Under the pieces are notes generated by a model, which did no database searches, had not been told where the DNA came from, and saw nothing but the letters and a program-made list of their open reading frames with translations. From Saccharopolyspora rosea (GTDB lineage: Bacteria > Actinomycetota > Actinomycetes > Mycobacteriales > Pseudonocardiaceae): a DNA stretch of 64,000 bases. Shown piece by piece: positions 25,172-34,199 of the stretch; position 1 is the stretch's first letter, and each line of letters opens with the position of its first letter. The translations under genes and the position numbers were made by a program. Where the stretch lies: assembly GCF_025643595.1 (NCBI RefSeq), contig NZ_CP102826.1, positions 4,526,001 to 4,590,000 on the forward strand. The letters are read 5' to 3'.

Positions 25172-25201
25172 GGCGGTGACCTCCCTGCTGGTGGTTGTTC
25201 T

Positions 25202-26617
25202 TCAGCGCCGGCCGCGCAGTTCCGCTTCCACTTCTTCCAGCGTCTTGCCGCGGGTTTCCGGGACCATCGTCGCGACGAAGATGATGCCGAGCACGCCGAT
25301 CCCGGCGAACAGGAAGAAGGTGGGGGCGATGCCGAGAGCGGCGACGACCGGCGGGAAGCCGAAGGTGACGCCCGCGTCGGCCATCCAGAGCACGAACACG
25401 CACAGGCCCATCGCGAAGCTGCGGATCTTCAGCGGGAAGATCTCCGAGAGCAGCAGCCAGGTCAGCGGCCCGAGCGTGCCCTGCATGGCGAACACGAACG
25501 CCACCACGAACACGAGGATGATGTAGGGCTTGGCCGGGACGGCGGGCATGAACATCGCCGACGCGCCGACGAGGAGGTGGAACGCGGTCACCAGCGCGAA
25601 ACCGCCGAGCAGCATGGTGCGCCGGTTGATCTTGTTGATCAGCATGATGCCGACGGTGATGCCCAGCAGGCTGAACAGGCCGTTGGCGGTGTTGGCGATG
25701 ATCGCGCCGTTGCTGGAGAAACCGGCCGTCTGCAACAGCTGCGTGCCGTAGTACATGATCGAGTTGATGCCGGTGAACTGCTGGAACACGCCCAGCACCG
25801 CGCCGATGACGACCAGTCGCCGGATCCACGGCACCGCCAGGTCGAACCAGCCCCCGGTCCGCGCCTTGCGCTCCTCCTCGGCCAGCTCGCGCACCTCGGC
25901 GAGTTCGGCTTCGGCGCGCTGCGCGGAGCGCAGCTGCCGCAACGCCCCGAGCGCGTCCTCGTCGCGTCCGCGCGCCGACAGCCAGCGGGGGCTTTCCGGG
26001 ACGCCGAGCATGCCGACGAACAGCCCGATCGCGGGCAGCGCCGCGATGACGAGCATGTACCGCCACACCACGGGGTGCTGGCCCCACGCGTTGAGGATGA
26101 CCGCGTTGATCACGAACGCGGCGAACTGGCCGGACACGATCATGATCTCGTTGCGGGTCACGAAACTGCCCCGGCGTTCCACGGGCGCCACTTCCGCCAG
26201 GTAGACGGGCACCGTGGCGGAGGCGCCGCCGACGGCCACGCCGAGCACGAACCGGAACAGGGCCAGCACCTGCCAGCTGGGCGCCACCGCGCTGCCGATC
26301 GTGCCGACCAGGAAGACCGCGGAGAGCACGAGCAGGTTGTGCCGCCGCCCGTAGCGGTCGGCCAGCCGCCCGCCGAGCACCGCACCGAAGGCGGCGCCGA
26401 AGATGAGGATGCTGACCACGAAGCCCTCGGTGACGGGGCTGAGCCCGAGGTCGACCTTCATCGGGTCGACCGCTCCGTTGATGACACCCGTGTCGTAGCC
26501 GAACAGCAGGCCGCCGAAGGTGGCCACGAAGGCGACCACGCCCAGTCGGCGGGAGTGCGGACCTGGCTGGTCGGGCGGGAGTGGGGTGTGCTGCACGGAT
26601 GTTCGAGCGCGGTTCAT
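25202..26617 (-). CDS. MFS sugar/polyol transporter
   Basis: A 471-residue, 12-helix sugar porter of the major facilitator superfamily. Family signatures: FGYDTGVINGA near residue 38, DRYGRR after helix 2, VPVYLAEVAPVERRG, VPESPRWL after helix 6, QFTGINSIMYYG in helix 7 and the closing VPETRGKTLEEVEAEL. Similar proteins carry myo-inositol, xylose or glucose by proton symport. A strong promoter with an overlapping palindrome lies 256 bp upstream, giving a long 5' leader. With the USP and GH15 genes it may be a sugar-use cluster. Confidence 0.92.
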   Translation of the reverse strand: MNRARTSVQHTPLPPDQPGPHSRRLGVVAFVATFGGLLFGYDTGVINGAVDPMKVDLGLSPVTEGFVVSILIFGAAFGAVLGGRLADRYGRRHNLLVLSAVFLVGTIGSAVAPSWQVLALFRFVLGVAVGGASATVPVYLAEVAPVERRGSFVTRNEIMIVSGQFAAFVINAVILNAWGQHPVVWRYMLVIAALPAIGLFVGMLGVPESPRWLSARGRDEDALGALRQLRSAQRAEAELAEVRELAEEERKARTGGWFDLAVPWIRRLVVIGAVLGVFQQFTGINSIMYYGTQLLQTAGFSSNGAIIANTANGLFSLLGITVGIMLINKINRRTMLLGGFALVTAFHLLVGASAMFMPAVPAKPYIILVFVVAFVFAMQGTLGPLTWLLLSEIFPLKIRSFAMGLCVFVLWMADAGVTFGFPPVVAALGIAPTFFLFAGIGVLGIIFVATMVPETRGKTLEEVEAELRGRR

Positions 26618-26872
26618 CGACCTACCTCCGCTCGTTCGGCCCTCGGGGAGCCGGTCTGGGGTGCCAACGGGGAACGGGATCCGCCGAGGTCAGCGGCGAT
26701 CGCGCCGCGACCGGGGCGTGCCCTGACCGCGCCCGGCCGTTCCGGCGTCGGTCACCTTCGACATGCGCTGGAATCCTTCTGCTCAGGACGACGACGCGCC
26801 GCCACGGCGCGTCGTCCGCCGCGGAGCGCCCCGGACATCTCGCCGAAACGCCGCCGCAATCTGTGATGGCAG

Positions 26873-26901
26873 ACACTAGACAGCCATAGTCCTTATGTCA
26901 A
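26873..26901 (-). promoter_or_regulatory. strong sigma70-type promoter of the sugar transporter
   Basis: On the minus strand: perfect TTGACA (26896-26901), 17-bp spacer and TAGTGT (26873-26878). It reads towards the MFS gene. Confidence 0.75.
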
Positions 26902-26906
26902 GACAT
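26895..26906. promoter_or_regulatory. operator-like palindrome over the -35 box
   Basis: ATGTC-AA-GACAT, perfect 5-bp arms, overlapping the -35 hexamer; a repressor bound here would block the promoter. Confidence 0.55.
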
Positions 26907-27124
26907 ACTTGAAGTGCAGTCTGAGCTGCGGAAATGAGACCCCGATTCGAAGACCCGCACCCGGGGACTCGCCGTTGCACCGGCCCGCGCGCTCATCGGC
27001 GCCGGCGCGAGGAGATCCCACTTCCGTCCTCAATGGACGCCTCTCTCCCCGGTCCGCCTGTTCCGCGCGCAGCCGGCGCCGCAGCCCGGACATCAACGAC
27101 TTCCCGCAAGGGGAACCGGAAACC

Positions 27125-27778
27125 TCACCGCAGGCGGTCGATCACGCCGGGGGTTCGGCGCAGCAGGCGGGTGACGCCGCCGACGGTGAACTCGGTGAGC
27201 AGGTCGATGAGGGCTTCGGGTTCGGGGGCGTCGGGGGCGCGGGAGAGCAGCACCATCGCTTCGGTCATGGCGAAGCAGAGGGCGACGAGGGCGTCGTCGG
27301 CGCGACCGGAGGTGACGCCCTCGTCGCGGAAGCGGCGGCGGCTGGCCTCGGCGTAGACCGGGGCCAGACGTCGGCACAACCGGGTCAGGGCCGGATCTCC
27401 GGAGCGTTCCGCGACGTGCAGCAGGTCGTGGATCTCGGGGTTGTCGGCGACGTAGCCGAACAGGCGCGCGTAGGCGCGGCGGGCCACGGCGCCCAACTCC
27501 TCGTCGTGCGGTTCGAGGACCTCGTGCGACAGCGCCCGGAAGGCGTGCTCCTCGGCGCGGGCCACCGCCGCGGCGAACAGCGCCGCGCGGTCGCCGAACA
27601 GCTCGTACACCGACTGGCGGCCAACGCCCGCGCGGCGGGCGATCTCCTCGATGCCCGCCGCCGCGGGACCGGACGCGGCGAAGACCCCGGTGGCCGCCCG
27701 CAGCACCCGCTCGCGCTGCTCGTCGGCGGGGATCCGACGCGGCCGCCCCGGGCCTTTCCCCCGTCGCGGTGTTGACAC
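27125..27778 (-). CDS. TetR family regulator
   Basis: A 217-residue regulator. After a basic tail (GKGPGRPRRIPADEQRERVL) comes the TetR HTH: GIEEIARRAGVGRQSVYELFGDRAALFAAAV, about residues 45-75. The ligand domain follows. The GTG at 27778 has GGGGTGG 6 bases upstream. It is divergent from a secreted lipase gene, and the 70-bp gap holds a perfect inverted repeat (27805-27820), so it likely represses itself and the lipase. Confidence 0.9.
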   Translation of the reverse strand: MSTPRRGKGPGRPRRIPADEQRERVLRAATGVFAASGPAAAGIEEIARRAGVGRQSVYELFGDRAALFAAAVARAEEHAFRALSHEVLEPHDEELGAVARRAYARLFGYVADNPEIHDLLHVAERSGDPALTRLCRRLAPVYAEASRRRFRDEGVTSGRADDALVALCFAMTEAMVLLSRAPDAPEPEALIDLLTEFTVGGVTRLLRRTPGVIDRLR

Positions 27779-27804
27779 GTGATCCACCCCACGATCATGA
27801 TTTC

Positions 27805-27820
27805 CCGACACAACTGTCGG
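27805..27820. promoter_or_regulatory. TetR operator
   Basis: CCGACA-CAAC-TGTCGG, perfect 6-bp arms, midway between divergent TetR and lipase genes. Confidence 0.7.
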
Positions 27821-27848
27821 ATTTTCTTTCCTGGTCAAAGGAGACGGG

Positions 27849-29066
27849 ATGCATTTGTCCGGCCGTCCCGCCCGGGTGTTCGCGGTGGCCGTCGCGGTCG
27901 CCGCCGCGGTCCTCCCGAGCACCGCCTCCGCCGCCCCGACCTCGTTCTACGACCCGCCGACACCACTGCCCCCGGGCTCCGACGGCGACATCATCCGCCA
28001 CGAGCCGACGGAGTTCTTCCTCGACCCCGCGCGGACGCTGCGCGCACCGGCCGACGCCCAGCGGATCATGTACCGCAGCACCGACACGCACGGCAGGCCG
28101 ATGGCCGTCACCGGCACCGTGCTCACCCCGCGCACCCCGTGGCGCGGTACCGGCGAGCGCCCGATCGTCGGGTACGCGGTCGGCACGCAGGGCGTGGGCG
28201 ACGACTGCGCCCCGTCGAAAGCGCTGGCCGCGGGCAACGAGTACGAGGGACCGTTCATCTCCGGCCTGCTCGCCCGCGGTTACGGCGTGGTCGTCACCGA
28301 CTACGAGGGCCTCGGCACGCCCGGCGTGCACACCTACGTCAACCGGGTCTCCGAGGGCCACGCCGTGCTGGACTCGATCCGCGCGGCCCAGCGCCTCGAC
28401 GCCGCCGGCCTGCCCGACCACGGGCCGGTCGCGATCACCGGGTACTCGCAGGGCGGCGGCGCGTCGGCCTCGGCCGCCGAGCTGCAACGGTCCTACGCAC
28501 CCGAACTGGACCTCAAGGGCGCCTACGCCGGGGCACCACCGGCCGACCTCACCGCGACCGCGCGGGCGCTGGACGGCACCTACGGGGCCGGCCTGGTCGG
28601 GTTCGCGCTGGCCGGGATGAACGCGGCCTACCCCGACCTGGACATCCCCCGCGTGCTCAACGACCGGGGCAAGCGGCTGCTCGACGAGATCTCCGACGAG
28701 TGCGTGACCGACATCCCCAAGTACGCGTTCATGCGCTCCGCGGACCTCACCCGGGACGGCCGCCCGCTGGAGGACTACCTCGCCGAGGAACCGTTCCACT
28801 CCCGCGTCGCCGAGCAGACCATCGGACTGCGCGCCCCGCACGCACCGGTGCTGGTGGCGCACAGCAGGTTCGACGACCTCGTCCCGTTCGACCAGGGGCG
28901 GCGGATGGCCGAATCCTGGTGCCAGGAGGGCGCGACGGTGCAGTTCTCCGCCTACCCCTCGCCCACCCACGTCGCCACCGCACTGGCCGCGTTCCCCGAG
29001 GCGTACGGCTTCCTCCAGAACCGCTTCGCCGACCAGGCACCACCGGACAACTGCGGGAAGTTCTGA
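27849..29066 (+). CDS. secreted lipase (LIP family)
   Basis: A 405-residue exported alpha/beta hydrolase of the secretory lipase (LIP) family. A Sec signal ends near TASA|APT, residue 30. The nucleophile elbow is GYSQGG with Ser200. The acid is in HSRFDDLVPF and the His in SPTHVATALAAFP near the C-terminus. Cys in DDCAP, ECVTD and NCGKF may form disulphides typical of the family. The enzyme would hydrolyse acyl esters outside the cell. The ATG at 27849 follows GGAGACGG. Divergent TetR is the probable regulator. Confidence 0.92.
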   Translation: MHLSGRPARVFAVAVAVAAAVLPSTASAAPTSFYDPPTPLPPGSDGDIIRHEPTEFFLDPARTLRAPADAQRIMYRSTDTHGRPMAVTGTVLTPRTPWRGTGERPIVGYAVGTQGVGDDCAPSKALAAGNEYEGPFISGLLARGYGVVVTDYEGLGTPGVHTYVNRVSEGHAVLDSIRAAQRLDAAGLPDHGPVAITGYSQGGGASASAAELQRSYAPELDLKGAYAGAPPADLTATARALDGTYGAGLVGFALAGMNAAYPDLDIPRVLNDRGKRLLDEISDECVTDIPKYAFMRSADLTRDGRPLEDYLAEEPFHSRVAEQTIGLRAPHAPVLVAHSRFDDLVPFDQGRRMAESWCQEGATVQFSAYPSPTHVATALAAFPEAYGFLQNRFADQAPPDNCGKF

Positions 29067-29069
29067 CGG

Positions 29070-29350
29070 AAGCCCGTCTTCGAACCTGCTCCCGTAACAG
29101 GCGTGGCAAGCGGCGGGAGCCGCTTTCTCTTTCGGTGAGTGGTCTCGCCACTTGCACCGCCGCGGGTTCTCCGACGAGCACAGCGGCGCGTCAGCGCCTC
29201 CTTGGGGGGTGGTGGTCGGGTGACGGGCGGGCGTCTCGCGAGGACAGCCCCGACGCTGTGTACGGAGGGGTACATGAGGAGGGGATCCCGGAGCCGATGT
29301 GATCGCGGCGCGCCAGCGCCTCCATGGGGGGCGGCGGCCGGGAGACGGGC
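29070..29350. repeat. dispersed repeat unit, copy 1 of a 290-bp tandem
   Basis: Contains GTGGCAAGCGGCGGGAGCCG, CTCTTTCGGTGAGTGGTCTC and GCGAGGACAGCCCCGACGC, each recurring about 240-290 bp downstream in the next unit. It lies directly after the lipase gene. Confidence 0.7.
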
Positions 29351-29360
29351 GGGCCGCTGA

Positions 29361-29642
29361 GTGCCTGTCTTTGAACTTGGTCCGGAACCCGCGTGGCAAG
29401 CGGCGGTAGCCGCTTTCTCTTTCGGTGAGTGGTCTCGCCGCTGGCACCGCCGCGGGTTCTCAGCGGTCGTCTCGCGAGGACAGCCCCGACGCCGTGTATT
29501 GGCATACATCAGGAGGGGCTTCCGCAGTCGAGACGGCCGCTGAGGTTCCGCCACCGGCACCGCTACGCAAAAGGAGTTCGAAGACAGGCTCTGAGGTTCC
29601 GCCACCGGCACCGCCACGCAAAACGAGTTCAATGACAGGCTC
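29361..29642. repeat. dispersed repeat unit, copy 2, with 51-bp tandem ends
   Basis: Second copy starting CTGTCTTTGAACTTGG. Its right end has two direct 51-bp repeats (29540-29590 and 29591-29642) of CTGAGGTTCCGCCACCGGCA... ending in GACAGGCTCT, the reverse complement of the left end of other units. No gene is credible in 29067-29647. Confidence 0.75.
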
Positions 29643-29647
29643 TCAGC

Positions 29648-30769
29648 TCAGCCCGGTTCGCCGCCCATCATGCGCAGCATGGGCAGTCCACCGGTGCGGA
29701 CGAACCGGGCCAGCAGTGCCCCGGCGACGACGATCGCGGCGATGTTCAGCCAGGTCGGGTAGTTCCAGCTGATGCCCTCCGCGGGCAGCCGCGCGCCGGA
29801 GCGCGGTGGGACCCAGCCCGCCGCGCCGAAGAGGAGTTCCACCGCGTATCCGGCGAGCACCGCGGTCGCGAACAGCGACGCGCCGAGCAAGCCCGCCATC
29901 CCGGCTCCGTAGTACTTCCGGTAGATGTTGAGGATCGGCAGGATGATCAGGTCGGCGAAGATGAACGAGACCACGCCGCCGAAGCTGATGCCCCCGGTCC
30001 ACAGCACGACCGCGAGCGGCACGTTGCCGATCGAGCACACGAAGCTGAGCACGGCCACGACCGGGCCGATGATCGGTCCCCACACCGCGCCCAGCAGCGG
30101 GTCGTCGGTCAGGAACAGCGCGCGCCAGACGTCGTGCGGCACCCACGCGCCCACCGCGCCCGCGATCAGCAGCCCGGCGACCAGGTCCTTCCAGATCGCC
30201 GCCCACTCCATGACGAACACGTGCGCGACGGCGGTGAACGCCTCGGGCGAGAACAGCCGCCGCCAGCCCACCGACATGTCCATCGCGGCGTGCCCCTCCA
30301 TCGATCCGGCCAGGCCGCGGTCGGCCTGCTCGCGCGCCCGCTCCACCGCGCGCCGGCTCAGCACCAGCCGGAACAGCACCGCCAGCAGCACGATCATCAC
30401 CGGCCCGCCGACGAACTCGGCGGCGGTGAACTGCCAGCCCAGCAGCAGCGCCAGCAGCACGCCCAGTTCGAGGACCAGGTTGGTCGAGGCGACCTCGAAG
30501 GTGATCGCGGCGGTGAACCCGGCGCCCTTGCGGAACAGCGAGCGCGCCAGCGCCACGGCGGCGTAGGAGCACGACGAGGACGCCGCCCCGGCCGCCGTCG
30601 CGGTCACCAGGGTGACCGGCCGGTCATCGCCCAGCAGGCGCACCACGGCCTCCTTGGGCACCACGGCCTGCACCACCGCCGACAACCCGAACCCGAGCAC
30701 GAGCGCCCACAGGATCTCCCACGCCATGGACCCGGCCATGGCCAGCGCACGCAACACCGCGTCGATCAT
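29648..30769 (-). CDS. ArsP-like permease (PF03773 type)
   Basis: A 373-residue permease with eight or more helices. The family motif around AAGAASSSCSYAAVALARSLFRKGAG (near residue 60) and CSIGNVPLAVVLWTGGISFGGVVSFIFADLIILP (near 255), each with a conserved Cys, identifies the permease/ArsP_1 group. ArsP exports trivalent organoarsenicals; many relatives have no known substrate. The ATG at 30769 has AGGAGGTGGAG directly upstream. No arsR, arsM or metal regulator is adjacent, so arsenic specificity is not supported by context. Confidence 0.85.
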   Translation of the reverse strand: MIDAVLRALAMAGSMAWEILWALVLGFGLSAVVQAVVPKEAVVRLLGDDRPVTLVTATAAGAASSSCSYAAVALARSLFRKGAGFTAAITFEVASTNLVLELGVLLALLLGWQFTAAEFVGGPVMIVLLAVLFRLVLSRRAVERAREQADRGLAGSMEGHAAMDMSVGWRRLFSPEAFTAVAHVFVMEWAAIWKDLVAGLLIAGAVGAWVPHDVWRALFLTDDPLLGAVWGPIIGPVVAVLSFVCSIGNVPLAVVLWTGGISFGGVVSFIFADLIILPILNIYRKYYGAGMAGLLGASLFATAVLAGYAVELLFGAAGWVPPRSGARLPAEGISWNYPTWLNIAAIVVAGALLARFVRTGGLPMLRMMGGEPG

Positions 30770-31160
30770 CTCCACCTCCTCGCGCCACTTCCAGGCATAA
30801 CCTGCGGGACGCCCGGCAATGTCGATGCCGACCGGACGATCATCCGGCGCCCGGCCGCGCGGAGGAGAGCACCTCCGCCGGTCGGCACCGTCGAAGTCCG
30901 AGACCCGTTCCGACGGACCAACCGACGGCGCTGGAAGAACCGATGCCCGTGCGCACTGGGCGGCCGAACGGTTGCGCTGACGCTCGGCGCATCCGGCGCT
31001 GGCCCCGGTGGGCGTTCTCCCCGCGGTGAAAGGAACCACGCCCATTGCTCCACTGTGGACGGCCGTTTACCGGGGTGATTCCACCGTTCGCTCGCTTGTT
31101 CCGGAACCGCCCCGGCGGAACAGTGGTCGCCGACCGCCGCAGCCGACCGGTGGAGGAGCG
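30770..31160. other. divergent intergenic stretch
   Basis: About 390 bp between the leftward permease and rightward NCS1 gene. Apart from one palindrome copy (31048-31060) I see no gene, RNA or clear promoter. Confidence 0.5.
31048..31060. repeat. interspersed palindrome copy
   Basis: CTCCACTGTGGAC, about 100 bp upstream of the NCS1 permease gene. Confidence 0.6.
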
Positions 31161-32559
31161 ATGGGCACCGACGACACCCCGGTCTACGGCGACCGGCTCG
31201 TCGCCGTGGAACCGGGTGGCGTCGAACCGGTCTCCGACCCGGACCGGCACGGCCGCGCGCACCAGCTGTTCTGGACGTGGGCCTCGCCGAACCTGGAGTT
31301 CACCACCGTCTTCATCGGGGTGCTCGCGGTGTCCGGTTTCGGCCTCGGCTTCTGGCGGGCGTGCCTGGCGATGGCGGTCGGGAACCTCCTCGGCTCCGCC
31401 GTGCACGCCGTGCTGTCCTCGCGCGGCCCGGACCTCGGCGTGCCGCAGATGGTGCTCAGCAGGGCCGCGTTCGGCCACCGGGGCAACGCCCTGCCCGCGG
31501 CTCTGATGTCGCTGATGGCCGGTGTCGGGTGGTTCGCCGTCAACAGCGTCAGCGGGTCGTTCGCGCTGTCCGCGCTGACCGGGCTGCCGGTGGTCGGCTG
31601 CCTGGCCGCCGTGGTGCTCGCGCAGGTCGTGATCGCCTTCTTCGGGCACAACCTGATCCAGTCGTACGAGAAGTACATCTTCGGCGTGCTGGCCGCGATC
31701 TTCGCGGTCGTCGCCGTGGTCGTGCTCGGCCGGACCGACCCCGGGGCCGCGCCCGTCGCCGAACGGCCCGGAGCGTTCCTGCTCGCGGTCGGCGCCGCGT
31801 TCGGCTACACCGCAGGGTGGAGCCCGTTCGCCGCCGACTACACCCGCTACCTGCCGAGGTCGGTGAACCGGCGCGCCGTCGGCGTGTTCGCCGGTCTCGG
31901 TCTGTTCGTGCCCGCGACGCTGCTGATGGCGGTCGGCGCGGCCGCGACGAGGGTCGCCACCGGCACCGCCGACAACCCCACCGCCGCGTTCACCGCCCAG
32001 CTCCCCCCCGCTCCTGGCGGCGGCCACGCTGCTCGCGGTCACCCTCGGCGCGGTCGCCGCGAACGTGCTCAACGTCTACTCGGGGGCGCTGGCGTTCCTG
32101 TGCCTGGGGCTGCGCCTGCCCTTCCGCTGGCGGCGCGCCGTGGTGGCGGTCGGGTTCGGCGCGGTCGGGTTCGCGCTCGCCTGGTCGGGGCTGGCCGACG
32201 CGGGTCGCGCCTACGAGAGCTTCCTGCTGGTGATCGCCTACTGGGTCGGGCCGTGGCTCGGCGTCGTGCTGGTCGACCACCGCCTCCGGCGGGGGACGCG
32301 CACCGACCACCTGCTCGACGACCCCGGGCACCGCAACCCCGCCGGCGTCACCGCCTTCGTCGTCGGAGTGCTCGTCTCCGTCGCCCTGTTCGCCAACCAG
32401 TCGCCGTACACCGGGCCGATCCCCCGCGCGTTCCCGTGGCTCGGCGACATCACCTACCTCGTCGGGTTCGCCGTCGCCGCACTGCTGCACGCGTCGCTGT
32501 CCCGCAAGCCGGCGGCCGACCGCCGACCACACCCGGTCCGCGCGGGCTCCGCCGAGTGA
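31161..32559 (+). pseudogene. NCS1 nucleobase permease, frameshifted
   Basis: An NCS1-family (purine/cytosine permease type) transporter broken by a +1 shift in a run of seven C at 32003-32009. The first frame gives the N-terminal two thirds (HQLFWTWASPNLEFTTVFIG, PQMVLSRAAFGHRGN, WSPFAADYTRYLPRS). The next frame resumes at once with LLAAATLLAVTLGAVAANVL and runs through NVYSGALAFLCLGL to 32559. Removing one C restores about 465 codons with all twelve helices. ATG at 31161 has TGGAGGAGCG upstream. Either a sequencing error in a homopolymer or a recent inactivating or phase-variable mutation; the intact downstream coding sequence favours error or very recent loss. Confidence 0.85.
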
Positions 32560-32686
32560 CCGACCGCCCGGCGTGGACATCGCGGGCGTTCCACCGGCCC
32601 ACCGGGATTGATTTCAACCAGCGCTGAAGAAACCGGGCGCATCGACCTCCCCGATCGAGCTCCGCTGGTTTATTCAGCCGTGGTAT

Positions 32687-32708
32687 TTTTTATCCGTCCA
32701 GATAAAAA
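32687..32708. promoter_or_regulatory. TetR operator
   Basis: TTTTTATC-CGTCCA-GATAAAAA, perfect 8-bp arms, 15 bp upstream of the TetR start. Strikingly A+T-rich for this genome; it may also hold the -10 box. Confidence 0.7.
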
Positions 32709-32722
32709 CCGAGGTCGAGGCG

Positions 32723-33328
32723 ATGAAGCGGACGTTCACCAACGAGCAGCGGCGGGCGCAGATCGTGACGGCGGCGATCGAGACGATCGCCGAGCTGGGA
32801 TACGCCAAGGCGTCGTTCGCGCGGATCACCGAACGCGCCGGGCTGAGCAGCCCGCGGATGATCTCCTACCACTTCGCGGACAAGGACGACCTGGTCCAGC
32901 AGATCGCCACCGAGGTGTGCACCGCGGGCGGGGAGTTCGTCGTCGACCGGATGCGCGGCGCCGAGACCCACCTGGAGAGGCTGCGCGCCTACCTGGAGGC
33001 CAATCTGGAGTTCCTGCGCGACCACCCCGAGCGGATCGCCGCGCTCACCGAGATCGGCCCGCACCTGCGCACCGCGGCGGGCGAACCGCACACCTCCACC
33101 ACCGCGCAGGACTTCAGCGTGCGGACGCTGGCCGACCAGCTCGCCGAGGGACAGGCCGCCGGGGAGTTCCGCGACTTCGACACCCGCGCGATGGCGGTGC
33201 TGATCCGCAGCGCCGTCGACAGCGCGGGGCGGCGGCTGCGCGAGGACCCGGACTTCGACGTCGAGTCCTACACCCGCGAGGTCGTCACCACCTTCACGCT
33301 CGCCACCCGGAGCGAGCCCACGCCATGA
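32723..33328 (+). CDS. TetR family regulator
   Basis: A 201-residue regulator with the HTH at residues about 28-50 (SFARITERAGLSSPRMISYHFADKDDLVQQI) and an all-helical ligand domain. It probably autoregulates through the 22-bp inverted repeat just upstream. Its TGA overlaps the ATG of a membrane-protein gene (ATGA), so the two are translated together and the membrane protein is probably a target or partner. Confidence 0.92.
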   Translation: MKRTFTNEQRRAQIVTAAIETIAELGYAKASFARITERAGLSSPRMISYHFADKDDLVQQIATEVCTAGGEFVVDRMRGAETHLERLRAYLEANLEFLRDHPERIAALTEIGPHLRTAAGEPHTSTTAQDFSVRTLADQLAEGQAAGEFRDFDTRAMAVLIRSAVDSAGRRLREDPDFDVESYTREVVTTFTLATRSEPTP

Positions 33329-34002
33329 CTGGGGGTTCCACCATGCCGACGCGCTCCGCCGCGCACGGCCGCGTCAACCGCGTGCTGCTGACCGATCTGA
33401 TCACCCCGCTGGTCCTGTTCTACGGGCTGCGGTGGCTGGGTGCGGACCAGTTCCTGGCACTGGCGGCCGGGGCCGCGCTGCCGCTGGTCCGGGGCGTGCG
33501 CGACCTCGCCGCGCACCGCCGGATCGGCGGGGTCCAACTGTTCGTCCTGCTCGCCATGGTCCTCACCGTGGTCACGTCGTTGCTCAGCGGCAGCCCGCGA
33601 CTGCTGCTCGTGCGGGGTGCCTGGATGACCGTCGCGCTGGGCCTGTTCCTGCTCGGCAGCGTCCGCGCCCGCCGACCGTTCCTGTACGAGGCGGGGTGGC
33701 TGGTCTTCTCCGACCACCAGCGGCGGATCTGGGAGCGGAACTGGGAGCTCCACCCGGCCTTCCGCCGGTTCCTGCGGCTGGCCACCGCGCTGTGGGCGGT
33801 CGCGTGGATGCTCGACGCGGTCGTGCGCGTGGTGCTGGCGACGACGCTGCCCGTGGACGACGTGCCGTTGCTCGAAGGTGCCCTGTTCGCCGTGACCTTC
33901 GCCAGCTGCCTTGCCGTGCAGCGGTTCTTCGGCCGCGCGTACCTGCGCAGGCACGGACTCCGCAGGGACGGCGTGGAAATCAGGCCGATCGCGACCGGAT
34001 AG
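33325..34002 (+). CDS. VC0807-like membrane protein
   Basis: A 225-residue integral membrane protein with five or six helices (LITPLVLFYGLRWLGAD near residue 25, VQLFVLLAMVLTVVTSLLSG near 70, then FATALWAVAWMLDAVVRVVL). Hydrophobic pattern and the VRGAWMTVALGLFLLGS block recall the VC0807 family of small membrane proteins that often accompany TetR regulators in actinobacteria. The start overlaps the TetR stop by 4 bases. Biochemical role unknown. Confidence 0.75.
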   Translation: MTGGSTMPTRSAAHGRVNRVLLTDLITPLVLFYGLRWLGADQFLALAAGAALPLVRGVRDLAAHRRIGGVQLFVLLAMVLTVVTSLLSGSPRLLLVRGAWMTVALGLFLLGSVRARRPFLYEAGWLVFSDHQRRIWERNWELHPAFRRFLRLATALWAVAWMLDAVVRVVLATTLPVDDVPLLEGALFAVTFASCLAVQRFFGRAYLRRHGLRRDGVEIRPIATG

Positions 34003-34199
34003 CGGTTCCCGCCGAAGGCGGCCGGGATCGACCTCGCCCGCGGCGGCAAGCACCTCCGCAGGTGCCGCACCGCCCGGATCACCCCGCCCCTTCCGTCCAC
34101 TCAAGACAATCAGGTGGTCCGAAGTGGATGGTTGTCCGGAGGATCCGCGGACAGCGCAGGCGTACGTGGCATTCCGACCCGCCCCGCCGACCGCACCGC

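Larger units (their letters stand above)
26618..27124. other. gene-free stretch with one promoter
   Basis: About 500 bp without a convincing gene. It holds the leftward promoter at 26873-26901 and its palindrome; the rest shows no recognisable element apart from a poor variant palindrome at 27026-27038. The short open frames here lack ribosome binding sites. Confidence 0.6.

Noticed and set aside
23438..26866. An 1142-codon rightward open frame
   Set aside because: Antisense to the GH15, USP and sugar transporter genes, which have complete domains and promoters.
26622..26876. An 84-codon leftward frame in the transporter leader
   Set aside because: No ribosome site; it starts at the -10 box of the predicted promoter, so it could not be translated from that transcript.
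29070..29642. CRISPR array
   Set aside because: The repeats are long, imperfect and partly inverted, with no regular spacers and no cas genes.
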